Positions 1 to 10,867 of a stretch of DNA of 64,000 bases are shown piece after piece. Under the pieces are notes generated by a model. It was not told the DNA's origin. It searched no databases and was given only the letters and a program-made list of their open reading frames with translations. The number at the start of each line of letters is the position of its first letter. The stretch's first letter is position 1. The stretch spans positions 186,001 through 250,000 of the forward strand of contig MU008179.1 of the NCBI GenBank assembly GCA_010909165.1, in the 5' to 3' direction. The position numbers and the translations under genes are program-made. The stretch comes from Anthoceros angustus. Its lineage: Eukaryota; Streptophyta; Anthocerotopsida; Anthocerotales; Anthocerotaceae.

Positions 1-566
1 TTCTCAAAGTCTTGTGTGAAACCCGAAGGTGGAGGCTATTCTTACCATGATTAGTCATAGATTTGTCGAGAATGCTCATAATTTTACAACCAAGACTAAT
101 GGTCCTCATACATGGGCGTTAACTAGGCCTAAACTCGAAGGACAATCTATGGTTCCATACCCTTTGCTTGATGATATGGACATGAATGTTATGCTCAGCG
201 CAAGTATCCACCCTTTTTCTAAGGCCTTTTTCGGACCAAGTGCCAGAAAACCCTCATTCAAGACCCATTGGAAACCCCCTTAGGCGTATAAAAGACAAAA
301 AACCCCCATAGTGTATATTAACCTCCTTACAGAATTATGGTGTTCACCCAAAACCATGTTTTCCTGATTTCATTAAAAAAAAAAACCCCCTAAACCTAGG
401 AGCAAATCATAGAGGAATCTGTTTTCCCGTATTTGTATGTCCTCATCTCATATTAGTTTGGCTAACCAGCGGGGTACATTGCCTATAAACGCAGATTTGA
501 AAATCGTGGCAACTTGTATGGACAACAAAATGCAAACGCGCAATGGAAAGTCCACATGTGTTGAGT
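1..566. other. No recognisable gene; AT-rich lead-in
   Basis: I see nothing identifiable here. An 84-codon plus-strand open frame runs from 29 to 283, but its product matches no family I know. A-rich runs near 370-390 and the drop in GC relative to downstream suggest this is outside, or at the edge of, the repeat complex that starts near 567. Confidence 0.4.
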
Positions 567-1318
567 CGGTGTCCACCGTCATGGTCACCCCTCTACATTA
601 GTGGGGAGGGTCGTGGTGGCACCGGACGTCCTGTGCATAAACCTTGCATCTCCGCCCAATGTCGGCGCGGGAGTGGAGGAAGATTTCGGACTGCCTTCCG
701 CTCATGTGTACACCCGCGAGCCGCGACCCCGTCTGCGAATCGTTTGGAAGTGGCTTGCCACTGCCTCGGAATATTTGCATGCGATGGAGACCCCACCTCT
801 CGACCACATCAAACGAGAATTCCACATGGGCGATGGAAATTGGAAGTTGACACCGGTGGCAATCACAACATGGGCGGGTTCCTTTCAAGCACGCTGGAGT
901 GATCCCGCCCCGCTTCATTGCTTGGTCCTTAAGGAATTTCGGTTGAGGCGGAGTCGGTGTCCACCGTCATGGTCACCCTCTACATTAGTGGGGAGGTCGT
1001 GGTGGCCGTTACGTGCATAAACCTTGCATCTCACCCAATGTCGGCGGGAGTGGAGGAAGATTTCGGACGCCTTCTCATGTATACACATGCACCGGACCCC
1101 GTCTGAATCGTTTGGAAGTGGCTTGCCACCGCCTCGAATATTTGCATGCGATGGAGACCTCACCTCCGACGGTGACTCGAAGCGAGAATTCCACATGGGC
1201 GATGGAAATTGGAAGTTGCGCGGTGGCAATCACAACATGGGCGGGTTCCTTTCAATCACGCTGGAGTGATCCGGCTTCATTGCTTGGTCCTTAAGGAATT
1301 TGGTTGAGGCGGGGGCTG
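567..1318. repeat. Two-copy tandem duplication, about 0.38 kb unit
   Basis: Unit 1 (567-954) and unit 2 (955 to about 1,318) share the same order of blocks: GTGTCCACCGTCATGGTCAC, then GCATAAACCTTGCATCTC, then CGTTTGGAAGTGGCTTGCCA, then TTCCACATGGGCGATGGAAA. The copies differ mostly by small insertions or deletions. Both unit boundaries carry a TTGAG-N-CGG-like motif, which suggests microhomology at the breakpoint. No protein family is recognisable on either strand. The next 330 bp (1,319-1,650) hold nothing I can name. Confidence 0.85.
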
Positions 1319-2164
1319 GCGGTGCAAACTCGCGATACATCGCGGTAACGTGTTGATCAACACCGGATTCCACTCGGGGTTGGGCGGTGTGAATGGTGTG
1401 GAGGGCAAAGGAGCACCGACATGTCCAGTGTACTTACCGTGGTCAAGGATAAAATTGGAGAAAGTCATATTGCTACATGTGTACCGAGGCGTGTTAGTGC
1501 TATGTGAAAGCGATTGAACATCGTGTTTGTTGGATTGTCACATGACATCCATTGTCATCTTCAGACGCTTTTATCTCGTGGGTTTACAACATACATAGTC
1601 TTCTAGGTGGAGATTAGGAAAGCTTTGGCGATTGTATTGATCCGCCTGCACGAATGGACGCGCTTCTTTGAAATCGGTCCGTTGTTTCTGTGAAATCCAT
1701 ACCTTGCTGCGCAAAGACCCATGATCTCGCTCATCAAATACCCACAATCACCGAACACATTCTCGAATCACCACTCCCATGCTTCCTAGCTTGCGTGCTC
1801 CACCAAAGACCGTGTTCGTTGTCTAGGTCTCGCTGGACCTTGCCGCTGATGTGTTTGTTGTGTTCATAGCTTGCATGCACGTTCTGCAGATACCACACCG
1901 TCCGGTGCTTAAGACCACACCGGTCCTCCTACCGTAATCCTCGAAACAAACACGTAGCCTATCCACCGTCCGCACGACACCTCGATCCGTGAAGCAAAGT
2001 TTTCCAATCCTACATCCCCACCATCATCCGGCCACACACCCGAGGAGGGTGCTCTTCGCCTCCTTCACTTGCCGCCCGCATCCCCAAGGACCATTGAGTT
2101 GTCGCTGCTTGCTTCACCACTTGCCATATGACCCTTGGTCTCGGGCTTCCTCGTTGGTCTCGCT

Positions 2165-3640
2165 TCAACGACATATGAACCCGGGCACCACCATGTTGTT
2201 CACCATGGGCTCCTTATTGAACGCCTTTCCGCCTCCATAGCCGCCTCGCCCACCTCCTCCTCTTCCGTCGGCCAGTCCATGGAATTGATTCAAGGTCCAT
2301 GAATTGAGCGCACTGGGATCCACATCAATGTAAATGACATTACGGCATAATCGAACAGCTATCATACCCGACCCGATCCTGCGACTCCCAAAGACCCAAT
2401 CTCCCTCATCAGATAGAATCAACCTCTTCAAGAGTCTTAGGGGCTTCGATAGGGGAAACAACCCGATCATCCGCAGTGTTGTAACACAATTTTAGTTCCA
2501 CCGCCGCTCGCAAACATGTTGTCACTCCACCGCCAAGTTGCGTCGGTTCTCGAGCACAAACGGTTGAGGCACACAATCCTTATCCAAGCTCGCGCGCAAG
2601 TGAAAAGTCCTCGCATCGCATACCGCCCCTGACAATGTCACATTGGTTTTATGCCGGTAACATGAATATCACGGCACCCTTGCGCTTCCAGACTTCTCTA
2701 ACCATAGATGTGTCATCCGAGAATGGAAGACATCCGAGAATGGAAGACCACAATACGAAATACAGGATGTGGTGATGCCTTTGAACCGCATGATGACCCC
2801 TTCAAACTCGCCTTGGTAAATCTTGTGTCATACTCTCGTGATTGGGGATCTAGATCCAAGCCTGGGAGGTCTAACAACAACAAAGCATACGGTCGGGGCT
2901 CTACAAACCGGGCCATGTTCACTATGTTCCCACGATCCCGACCTTGCCGGGTTTTTCTCGCTTGGAGTCGCTCACGATTGTCATCACCTTATCCTCGTGT
3001 GGTCGATTTCAACGCTATGACTCCTCCATCCGCTTCCAAGCTCCTGCGCGCAAGTGAAAAGTCCGCATCGGCTCCTCGACAATCTTTGTCACATTGGTTT
3101 TATGCCGAACATGTCACAGCACCTGCGCTTCCATCAAGACTTCTCTAACCATAGATGTGTCATCCGGAGAATGGAAGACCACAATACGAAATACAGGATG
3201 TGGTGATGCCTTTGAACGCATGATGACCCCTTCAAACTCGCCTTGGTAAATCTTGTGTCATACTCTCGTGATTGGGGATCTAGATCCAAGCCTCGGGAGG
3301 TCTAACAACAACAAAGCATACGGTCGGGGCTCTACAAACCGGGCCATGTTCACTATGTTCCCACACGATCCCGACCTTGCTGGGTTTTTCGGCTTGGAGT
3401 CGTTCACGATTGTCATTTATCCTCGGTGTGGTCGATTTCAAGGCACGCGTTGCGACTCCTCCATCCGCTTCCAAGCTCGGCCTTGAATATGTGCTCCTTG
3501 AAGTTCTCGTAGGGCACCCCACTCAAGGCAAGTGTTGGCACGCCGCAGACATGAAAGACACATCCCCACCGGTCAAATGCAAGGCGTTCACTGCTCGAAT
3601 GTACGGTGTGAATGCCTCCACTTTCCATGACTTATAAGGA
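2165..3640 (-). pseudogene. DNA N4/N6-methyltransferase-like domain, copy A (broken)
   Basis: Read on the minus strand, this segment has the parts of a beta-type amino-methyltransferase in order. First is a hydrophobic strand ending in LLLLDLPGLDLDP, comparable to motif IV (DPPY/DPPW-like), near 2,850-2,880 and again near 3,280-3,310. Next comes a second strand, VFRIVVFHSPDD. Then come KPLRLLKRLI and EGDWVFG followed by IGSGMIAVRLCRNVIYIDVD near 2,325-2,450. The last block matches the family pattern KPLxLLxRLI, GDxVLDxFxGSG and acidic residue after the next strand, which is the AdoMet-binding motif I. This order (IV before I) is typical of N6_N4_Mtase enzymes. Frames are interrupted repeatedly and the second proline context of motif IV is degraded, so no active enzyme is expected. 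The family call rests on motifs only. Confidence 0.55.
2583..3478. repeat. 0.45 kb tandem duplication inside copy A
   Basis: The 9-bp string TCCAAGCTC occurs at 2,583, 3,035 and 3,470. Units 2,583-3,034 and 3,035-3,469 are near copies covering the methyltransferase motif IV region, and the shared 9-mer marks each breakpoint. The result is two motif IV segments for one motif I segment. Confidence 0.85.
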
Positions 3641-3676
3641 CAAGAAGCACAAGAGAGAAACTCGATTTGGGTATAG

Positions 3677-4224
3677 CTAAGTGTTCATCGAGGACCCAGA
3701 TTTTTGAAGGCAGTCGAAGTTACTAACTGATTCACCATGCGAATGGGCGCGCCGCGCTTCTTTGAAATCGGTCCGTTGTTTAAATCCATACCTTGCACGA
3801 TGCGAGGCGCCCATGATCTCGCTCATCAAATACCCGGCGTCAATCATCTGCTGAACACATTCTCGAATCGTCACCACTCCCATGCTTCCTAGCTTGCGTG
3901 CTCCACCAGCCGTGTTCGTTGTCTAGAGTCTCCGGGGACCTTGCCGCTTTGATGTGTTTGTTGTGTTCATAGCTTGCATGCACGTTCTACCACGATACCC
4001 GGATACCATTTGTCCGGTGCTTAAGACCACCGGTTCCTCCTACGAATCCTCGAAACAAACACGTAGCCTATCCCTATCCACTTGCGACACACCTCGATCG
4101 TGAAGCAAAGTTTTCCAATCCTACATCCCCACCATCGGTCAGCACACGAGGAGGGGGCTCTTCTGCCTCCTTCACTTGCTGCTCCGCATCCCCAAGGACC
4201 ATTGAGTTGTCGCTGCTTCACCAC
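3677..4224 (-). pseudogene. C-terminal part of the minus-strand D protein, unidentified
   Basis: Minus-strand open segments (3,677-3,883 and 4,021-4,224) lie downstream of the methyltransferase motifs on the coding strand. The first reads IRECVQQMIDAGYLMSEI and continues with a basic stretch. A matching but more broken version lies in the first unit of the 2.09 kb duplication near 1,650-1,990. I do not recognise a family. Position and strand suggest it is the tail of the same long product as the methyltransferase-like domain. Confidence 0.35.
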
Positions 4225-4269
4225 ATGCCATATGACCCTTGGTCTCAGGCTTCCTCGTTGGTCTCTGCT

Positions 4270-5720
4270 TCAACGACACATATGAACCCGGGCACCAGCC
4301 ATGTTGTTCACCATGGGCTCCTTATTGAACGTCTTTCCGCCTCCATAGCCAGGCTCCTCGCCCACCTCCTCCTCTTCCGTCGGCCAGCTGTCCATGGAAT
4401 TGATTCGAAGATCCATGAATTGAGCGCACCTTGGATCCACATCAACTGAAATGACATTACGGCATAAGCGAGCTGCTATCATGCAGGCCGATCCTGCGCA
4501 GTCACCCAATCTCCCTCTCATGTCTGGTGAATCAACCTCTTCAAGAGTCTTAGGGGCTTGATAGGGGAAACAACCCGATCATCCGCAGTGTTGTAACACA
4601 ATTTTAGTTCCACCGCTTTCGTTCGGCAAACAGTTGTCACTCCACCGCCAAGTTGTCGGTTCTCGAGCACAAAGCGGTTGAGGCACACAATCCTTATCCA
4701 AGCTCCTGCGCGCAAGTGAAAAGTCCACCCGTGTCCTCGACAATCTTTGTCACATTGGTTTTATACGGTAATACACACCACACGCTTCCGCACTTCTCTA
4801 ACCATAGATGTGTCATCCGAGAATGGAAGACCACAATACGAAATACAGGATGTGGTGATGCCTTTGAACGCATGATGACCCCTTCAAACTCGCCTTGGTA
4901 AATCTTGTGTCATACTCTCGTGATTGGGGATCTAGATCCAAGCCTGGGAGGTCTAACAACAACAAAGCATACGGTCGGGGCTCTACAAACCGGGCCATGT
5001 TCACTATGTTCCCACGATCCCGACCTTGCCGGGTTTTTCTCGCTTGGAGTCGCTCACGATTGTCATCACCTTATCCTCGTGTGGTCGATTTCAACGCTAT
5101 GACTCCTCCATCCGCTTCCAAGCTCCTGCGCGCAAGTGAAAAGTCCGCATCGGCTCCTCGACAATCTTTGTCACATTGGTTTTATGCCGATCATGTCACA
5201 GCACCTGCGCTTCCATCAAGACTTCTCTAACCATAGATGTGTCATCCGGAGAATGGAAGACCACAATACGAAATACAGGATGTGGTGATGCCTTTGAACG
5301 CATGATGACCCCTTCAAACTCGCCTTGGTAAATCTTGTGTCATACTCTCGTGATTGGGGATCTAGATCCAAGCCTCGGGAGGTCTAACAACAACAAAGCA
5401 TACGGTCGGGGCTCTACAAACCGGGCCATGTTCACTATGTTCCCACACGATCCCGACCTTGCTGGGTTTTTCGGCTTGGAGTCGTTCACGATTGTCATTT
5501 ATCCTCGGTGTGGTCGATTTCAAGGCACGCGTTGCGACTCCTCCATCTGCTTCCAAGCTCTGGCCTTGAATATGTGCTCCTTGAAGTTCTCAGGTAGGGC
5601 ACCCCACTCAAGGCAAGTGTTGGCACGCTGCAGACATGAAAGACACATCCCACCAGTCAAATGCAACCGGACGTTCTACTGTTCGAATGTACGGTGTGAA
5701 GGCCTCCACTTTCCATGACT
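4270..5720 (-). pseudogene. DNA N4/N6-methyltransferase-like domain, copy B (broken)
   Basis: This is the second copy within the 2.09 kb duplication. Motif IV-like LLLLDLPGLDLDP lies near 4,935-4,960, with a further, more degraded version near 5,375-5,400. KPLRLLKRLIHQT sits at about 4,522-4,560, and CAGSACMIAARLCRNVISVD lies near 4,445-4,510 in a neighbouring frame. Together with copy A this indicates an ancestral block of the form KPLRLLKRLI, GDWV, glycine-rich turn, then acidic residue, which is diagnostic of AdoMet-binding DNA amino-methyltransferases. An acidic, glycine-rich tail (EEEEVGEEPGYGGGK) follows. The frame is broken at several places, mostly by indels. Confidence 0.55.
4697..5560. 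repeat. 0.43 kb tandem duplication inside copy B
   Basis: TCCAAGCTC recurs at 4,697, 5,117 and 5,552. The two units match those at 2,583-3,478, so the small duplication happened before the 2.09 kb duplication copied it. Confidence 0.85.
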
Positions 5721-5868
5721 TATAAGGACAAGAAGCAGCACAAGAGAGAAACTCTGATTTGGGTATAGCTAAGTGTTCATCGAGGACTGACCAGATTTTT
5801 GAAGGCAGTCGAAGTTACTAACTGATTCACCATGCGAATCGGGATATCGTCGAACCTCTTCAAATGTC

Positions 5869-6365
5869 TCACAGTGCAAATGCTTGGCATGTCACATGGA
5901 TGAGGTTGAGTTTTTGGCCTTGTCCACCCACACGAACATTTGTTTCAATGTCAATTCTCCACAGGACTTTCATGCATGCTTTCGTTGTTGTTCCCACCCA
6001 GATCGCTCGATGCCCGAAACACTTCCATACCCTCACCGGTATACTAAGCTCCTTTGTGTCAATGACCAAGTTTGCTCTAACTGCTGTTGTCTTCCTTGAA
6101 TTCTGCGGGCCTTATTTGTGAGAGCCCGAGCTTCCACCGCCGCAACTGCTTGCCTCCACTTCTCAAAGATTTCATCCACGCATTTCCACACCTCATCATC
6201 AACCTTCGCAACACAATAATCCAAAGGTCCGGTTATCCACGAGGCGGTGATAGTGACCTTAGGTCCATGCTTGGTCGCATCCCACTTAGGAACCCCGCCA
6301 CCGGCATATATCTCCAACTTCCAGCCTAAGTCACACTTCACCCATCGCCTAGCCTCGGCCTTCAT
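5869..6365 (-). pseudogene. Minus-strand D protein, middle segment, copy 1 (unidentified)
   Basis: Open minus-strand frames include WVKCDLGWKLEIYAG, then YCVAKVDDEVWKCVDEIFEK, then RIDIETNVRVGGQGQKLNLI. The same peptides occur in the second unit (7,490-7,900) and at 27,500-27,900, always interrupted at different points, which argues that they derive from real coding sequence. I cannot assign a family. In the coding direction this lies directly upstream of the methyltransferase-like segment, so it is probably a central region of the same protein. Confidence 0.4.
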
Positions 6366-6844
6366 CTCGCCTGATGTACCTCACACGGTCGATGAAAGTA
6401 AAAGTCTTCCGGCATCCGCAATGGTGTTGTGATCGTGGCAACTAACCTCATCTCCTCATTTGTGAGGCCAAGAAGAACATATGCATCCATCCAGCATTTT
6501 GAACCAATGGATACAAGTCGGCTAGTCTAGATCCGGAAGGAATGATTCCTCCCAATACATAAAATTTGTACACCCCGATCCACCTTATCCATGTCAAAGA
6601 AGTTCTTGTTGGGACACCGGGCCGGGTCTACAATGACAATCATGGGCAGCACACCACCCACGTGGAATGCTTCATCTTTTGCATCAAAGCCTCCACCCAA
6701 GCCAGTCTAGCTTACGATTGCCAAACCGACATAGTTCTTGGAGGTCTACAACTGCTGATGGAGCTTTAACGTGGACTCCCATACTCTTTTCCCGCAATTG
6801 CCTCCCTCGCAACATCTCTCCCGCCTCGCCCTCGCTAGCCCTGT

Positions 6845-7423
6845 CATCCGGAGAATGGAAGACCACAATACGAAATACAGGATGTGGTGATGCCTTTGAA
6901 CGCATGATGACCCCTTCAAACTCGCCTTGGTAAATCTTGTGTCATACTCTCGTGATTGGGGATCTAGATCCAAGCCTCGGGAGGTCTAACAACAACAAAG
7001 CATACGGTCGGGGCTCTACAAACCGGGCCATGTTCACTATGTTCCCACACGATCCCGACCTTGCTGGGTTTTTCGGCTTGGAGTCGTTCACGATTGTCAT
7101 TTATCCTCGGTGTGGTCGATTTCAAGGCACGTTGCGACTCCTCCATCTGCTTCCAAGCTCTGGCCTTGAATATGTGCTCCTTGAAGTTCTCAGGTAGGGC
7201 ACCCCACTCAAGGCAAGTGTTGGCACGCTGCAGACATGAAAGACACATCCCACCAGTCAAATGCAAGCGGACGTTCTACCGTTCGAATGTACGGTGTGAA
7301 TGCCTCCACTTTCCATGACTTATAAGGACAAGAAGCAGCACAAGAGAGAAACTCTGATTTGGGTATAGCTAAGTGTTCATCGAGGACCCAGTTTTTGAAG
7401 GAAGTTACTAATTGATTCACCAT
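6845..7423 (-). pseudogene. Methyltransferase-like domain, extra N-terminal copy (broken)
   Basis: This is the amino-terminal half of the methyltransferase-like region alone, created by the 1.6 kb duplication. The minus strand reads MVNQLVTSFKNWVLDEHLAI, then a segment with WKVEAFTPYIRTVERPLAFD, then ENFKEHIFKARAWKQMEE, then KVGIVWEHSEHGPVCRAPTV and FVVVRPP, the motif IV strand in a slipped frame. Motif I is absent because the copy ends before it. The upstream part gives the best view of how the domain joins the rest of the minus-strand protein. Confidence 0.45.
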
Positions 7424-7489
7424 GCGATAATCGGGATATCGTTCTGAACCTCTTCAAATGTCTCACAGTTTGCTTGGCGTGTCACATGG

Positions 7490-8270
7490 ATGAGGTTGAG
7501 TTTTTGGCCTTGTCCACCACACGAACATTTGTTTCAATGTCAATTCTCCGCCAGACTTTCATGCATCTGTCTTCAAGTTGTTGTTCCCAGTACGTCGATG
7601 CCACGAAACACTTCCATACCCTCACCGTATACTAAGCTCCTTTGTGTCAATGACCAAGTTTGCTCTAACTATGTTGTCTTCCTTGAATTCTGCGGGCCTT
7701 ATTTGTTTGTGAGAGCCCGAGCTTCCACCTCGAACAAGCTGTTCGTCTCCCACTTCTCAAAGATTTCATCCACGTACTTCCACACCTCATCATCAACCTT
7801 CGCAACACAATAATCCGATTGTCCGGTTATCCACGGTGATAGTGACCTTAGGTCCATGCTTGGCTGCATCCCACTTAGGAACCCTGCCCAGACGGGCATA
7901 TATCTCCAACTTCCAGTCTAAGTCACACTTCACCCATCGCTAGCGGCCTTCATCTCGATTCGATGTACCTCACACGGTCGATGAAAGTAAAAGTCTTCAC
8001 GGCATCCGCAATGGTGTTGTGATCTGGCAACTAACCTCATCTCCTCATTTGTGAGGCCGGCAAGAACATATGCATCCATCCACTGCATCTTGAACCAATG
8101 GATACAAGTCGGCTAGTCTAGATCGCTGGAAGGAATGATTCCCTCCTACATAAAATTTGTACACCCCGATCCACCTTATCCATGTCAAAGAAGTTCTTGT
8201 TGGGACCGGGCGGGTCTACAATGACAATCATGGGCAGCACACCACCACGTGGAATGCTTCATCTTTTGCA
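7490..8270 (-). pseudogene. Minus-strand D protein, middle segment, copy 2 (unidentified)
   Basis: This is the second copy of the segment at 5,869-6,365, with the same landmarks KVDDEVWKYVDEIFEKWE and HGP/VTITV in broken frames. It is contiguous on its right with the rest of the minus-strand arm, so it shows the original order of the element. No family is recognised. Confidence 0.4.
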
Positions 8271-8354
8271 TCAAAGCCTCCACCCAAGCCAGTCTAGCTT
8301 ACGATTGCCAAACCGACATAGTTCTTACGGAGGTCTACAAGTTGATGGACAGCT

Positions 8355-8890
8355 TTAACGTGGACTCCCATACTCTCTTTCCGCAATTGCCTCCCTCGCA
8401 ACATCTCTCCCTCGGCCTTCATCGTCATCCGTGGCTACAGACTGCCCTTGGCCTTCTCTATGAACTTTGGGAGCTCTTCCGCCCCTCCTGACATCATGTG
8501 CCATTCGTTGCTCGCCAGCACTTGTTGACCTCCACCCGCCGTCCTCCACGCGATTGCCAAGACTCTCAATCCCTTCCTCTTTTTCCTCGATTGTCTACCG
8601 CAAATCGGATCGGCTTGAACCCTTCGTGCCATGGATGACCCAAATCCCCCCGTTGCATCCACCTCCGCCATCGTCATCTTCCACGTCTTCGTCGGGGCCT
8701 GGATATGATCCACCGGCCTCGGGCCATCGGCCGAATGCCATCGCCAAACCCCTCATTGTCCTGGTCCCCACCCGCATCCTCATCTTCGTCACGGCTAGAG
8801 AGGTTAGGGTGACATCATCGCAGCCATGGGCTAGGAAAAACCCTGCTGGAGTGTGGGCGGACTGTTGCTTGGACTCAAGCACCGGACGTC
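8355..8890 (-). pseudogene. Minus-strand D protein, basic and acidic segments
   Basis: Two overlapping minus-strand frames show an acidic run (DEDVEDDDGGGG) followed by a basic, nuclear-localisation-like RQSRKKRKG, then LPKFIEKAKG. The same segment is present at 28,340-28,880 and, from about 39,000, in the third D copy. The composition suggests a chromatin- or DNA-associated nuclear protein. That is inference from charge pattern, not a domain match. Confidence 0.4.
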
Positions 8891-8990
8891 CGTGGCTGCA
8901 ACCCCTCTTACCAAGAAGCTTTCATTTCGCAAACTAGTTGTCAAACGTGTCCCGCGAATTATATTTTGTGCCACCACCTTTTGTTGCGTT

Positions 8991-10531
8991 TCATGCGCAG
9001 ATCATGCATATCGATGGCGGTTGCCAACGACCGCCGCAGTGATGGATTTGCTCGATCCCATTCCGCACTAGGAGTTGCCATTTGATTTCCACTGGCGCAG
9101 ATGCCATGCTAGGGGCCTTCTGCAACAAGATGCCCTTTCGATGTAAGCAATGCATCATCCGCACACCTTCTAAACATTGCTGGTGCAAAGCCTTGTGGAA
9201 GACACGATGTCCATCACCGTGTCGCAATGCCTCCAAAAGTTCTTGCCTTTTCCGCTCCGTTGGCACGCCACAATGTCAAAGTTCTTCACCGCAAAGATGA
9301 TACTCTAATCCATTGCGGGTCCGTATTTAAGAGGCTCCTTGTGCTTGAGCCGGATCGCAATATGACGACACCGCTCATCCTTCATGTGATCGCGTGAAAA
9401 CAATCGCTCCGCACATTTCTTTTGGCTGGTGTGGTTCGCATCATCCTCCATCGACACATACAAGAAGAGCAAGTCTTGATTGGGTCATTTGCCTCCAACT
9501 TCTCTTTGTAATGTCAAATGGCGAGATCATCTTGTACATCCGTGGATCAAGTCAATATCGGACCGCTTGTAAGGACTCGGAAAGATGCCTTGGTCGGATG
9601 CTCTTGTGGAAAGACCCGCATCGTGGCAGCTTTGAGTTGTCCTTGGAGTCCGGCTGGGTCCGGGCTCGCCTGCTCAAGGCCCGTGAGTCTGCCCTTCCGC
9701 CGCCTTTTTTCTCCACCGAGCGCCCGCGATTTGTTGGAGTCATTCTTCCGCTTGAGCCCTTGAGGAGCCATTCATATGCAACTATGAAAGAAGTGAGATC
9801 ACGAAGTGTTTAGATTGTTAAAAGGCGATGAGGCAACTTCTCGAACACGGGACCTGCGGTGCAAGCGGGAGTTGATGGTTGATGCTCACGCATTGACTAG
9901 CCCACTGCGCACCCTCGAGAGCAATTGCACTGCCGATGAGGAGGTCGACAGGTCCTGACATTCGCATGCCCGATGGACAAAGTGCGGGTGAGTGTGAGAA
10001 CGACCTGCTTTCTCCAAATCTGCAATCTCTTGCTTTTCCCCACACAAGCTAGATGGAAATACACATCTTCCCGCCAAAGCGAGAATGAATCTATACCATC
10101 CGAGAAAGGGGAAGGTGGGGTGTGCCATGAAGGAAGACACAGGCAAGGCGTGCCCGTAATCAAGCAACTCCTTAAATGCTTTGTCGCGACCGTGTTTTGC
10201 CATTGTCCCGCTAATGTGGCAATGCAAATTTGAGCATATTCTAAGGTATATGCTAGTTATGCCACGGCTAAAATAGTGTTCGTGGCATAACGATGGGCAC
10301 CTAGAGTGATTCAAAGATCCACCGACTAGCAATGTGACACCGCTTCCTACCAAAGTGGGCACTCGACTTCATTGCCGATTTAGTGCGAAGGCTTATTTCA
10401 AGCCCGCGAATTGTATCGAGTCTCATCCACTTCTCATCCACCTTGCGCATCCTCCTCCTCCTCACTGGACGCCACGCCTCCGTGAGAGCAATGGCCAACG
10501 ACGTGACGGCAAGGCGTGTTCGATTTTGCAA
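8991..10531 (-). pseudogene. Minus-strand D protein, amino-proximal segments (unidentified)
   Basis: Several short minus-strand frames align with those at 29,149-30,514 and 39,629-40,994. The clearest is the REEEEMRKVDEK / RLDTIKAVKRAL stretch seen intact at 30,314-30,514, which is predicted to be helical and charged. Another reads MAKHGRDKAFKELLDYGHAL. Frames are broken at different positions in different copies. This is likely near the start of the minus-strand product, because the plus-strand arm begins a few hundred bases to the right. Confidence 0.35.
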
Positions 10532-10559
10532 ATTTCGGGCGGTCGATGCATGTCATTCC

Positions 10560-10863
10560 GAACGGTGGCCATGAGTCCGACGACTCAATTGTTGATCTCA
10601 CGATGATGCCCGCACAACCCGCGTCGTAGTTTTAGAGGATGATTCACATGTGCTATGGCGGCGCGTCGGCGCATAGTCCTTGAAGAGACACCGTGAAAGG
10701 CACTTCACAACGGTGGAGGCGATGGCGATGTGCGTGTTCCGGATATGGAGGGGGAACGGAGGATATGGTTGCCGATGGCGACCTTTTTCTGCATTTATCC
10801 TGCACGATGCAAAGGCGAGAGGATCGCACAAGAGGAACTCGTGCCGACGTTTAACCGGATGTC
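10560..10863. promoter_or_regulatory. Putative divergent intergenic region of element D
   Basis: The minus-strand arm lies to the left and the plus-strand DUF7869 arm begins to the right (compare 36,987 onward, where GAGGATATGGTTGCCGATGG starts the plus arm). The stretch between is therefore the candidate shared promoter region. I see no convincing TATA box or initiator. Both the copia and the gypsy insertions landed here, 100-170 bp apart in element coordinates. Confidence 0.25.
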
Positions 10864-10867
10864 CGGT
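10864..10867. repeat. Target-site duplication CGGT, left
   Basis: CGGT directly precedes the TG of the left LTR and is repeated after the CA of the right LTR at 26,711-26,714. Gypsy elements usually make 5-bp duplications; the fifth base differs (C on the left, A on the right), consistent with one substitution. Confidence 0.7.

Larger units (their letters stand above)
1651..5834. repeat. Two-copy tandem duplication, about 2.09 kb unit
   Basis: Unit 1 spans about 1,651-3,739 and unit 2 about 3,740-5,834. Matching landmarks sit in the same order about 2,080-2,100 bp apart, for example CGCGCTTCTTTGAAATCGGT, CCTTATTGAACG and GTGTCATACTCTCGTGATTG. A short shared CGAAT motif sits at the start of unit 1, at the unit junction and just after unit 2. 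Each unit carries the C-terminal part of a minus-strand methyltransferase-like frame and contains a smaller 0.43-0.45 kb duplication. Differences between units are mainly short indels. Confidence 0.85.
5242..8431. repeat. Two-copy tandem duplication, about 1.6 kb unit
   Basis: The 8-mer GTCATCCG is at 5,241, 6,843 and 8,424, exactly where copies begin and end. Each unit holds the first part of the methyltransferase-like frame followed by about 1 kb of unidentified minus-strand arm sequence. The first two 8-mers are followed by GAGAATGG and the third by TGGCTAC, showing that the 8-mer was microhomology at the joint. Confidence 0.85.

Noticed and set aside
29-283. 84-codon plus-strand frame
   Set aside because: No start context, family match or second copy; could easily be chance.
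567-5834. CRISPR-like array
   Set aside because: The repeats are hundreds of bases long and directly adjacent, with no short repeat-spacer periodicity.
9394-9813. 139-codon plus-strand frame as a host gene
   Set aside because: It lies within the minus-strand arm of D and the related copies at 29.4-29.8 and 39.9-40.3 kb do not keep the frame.
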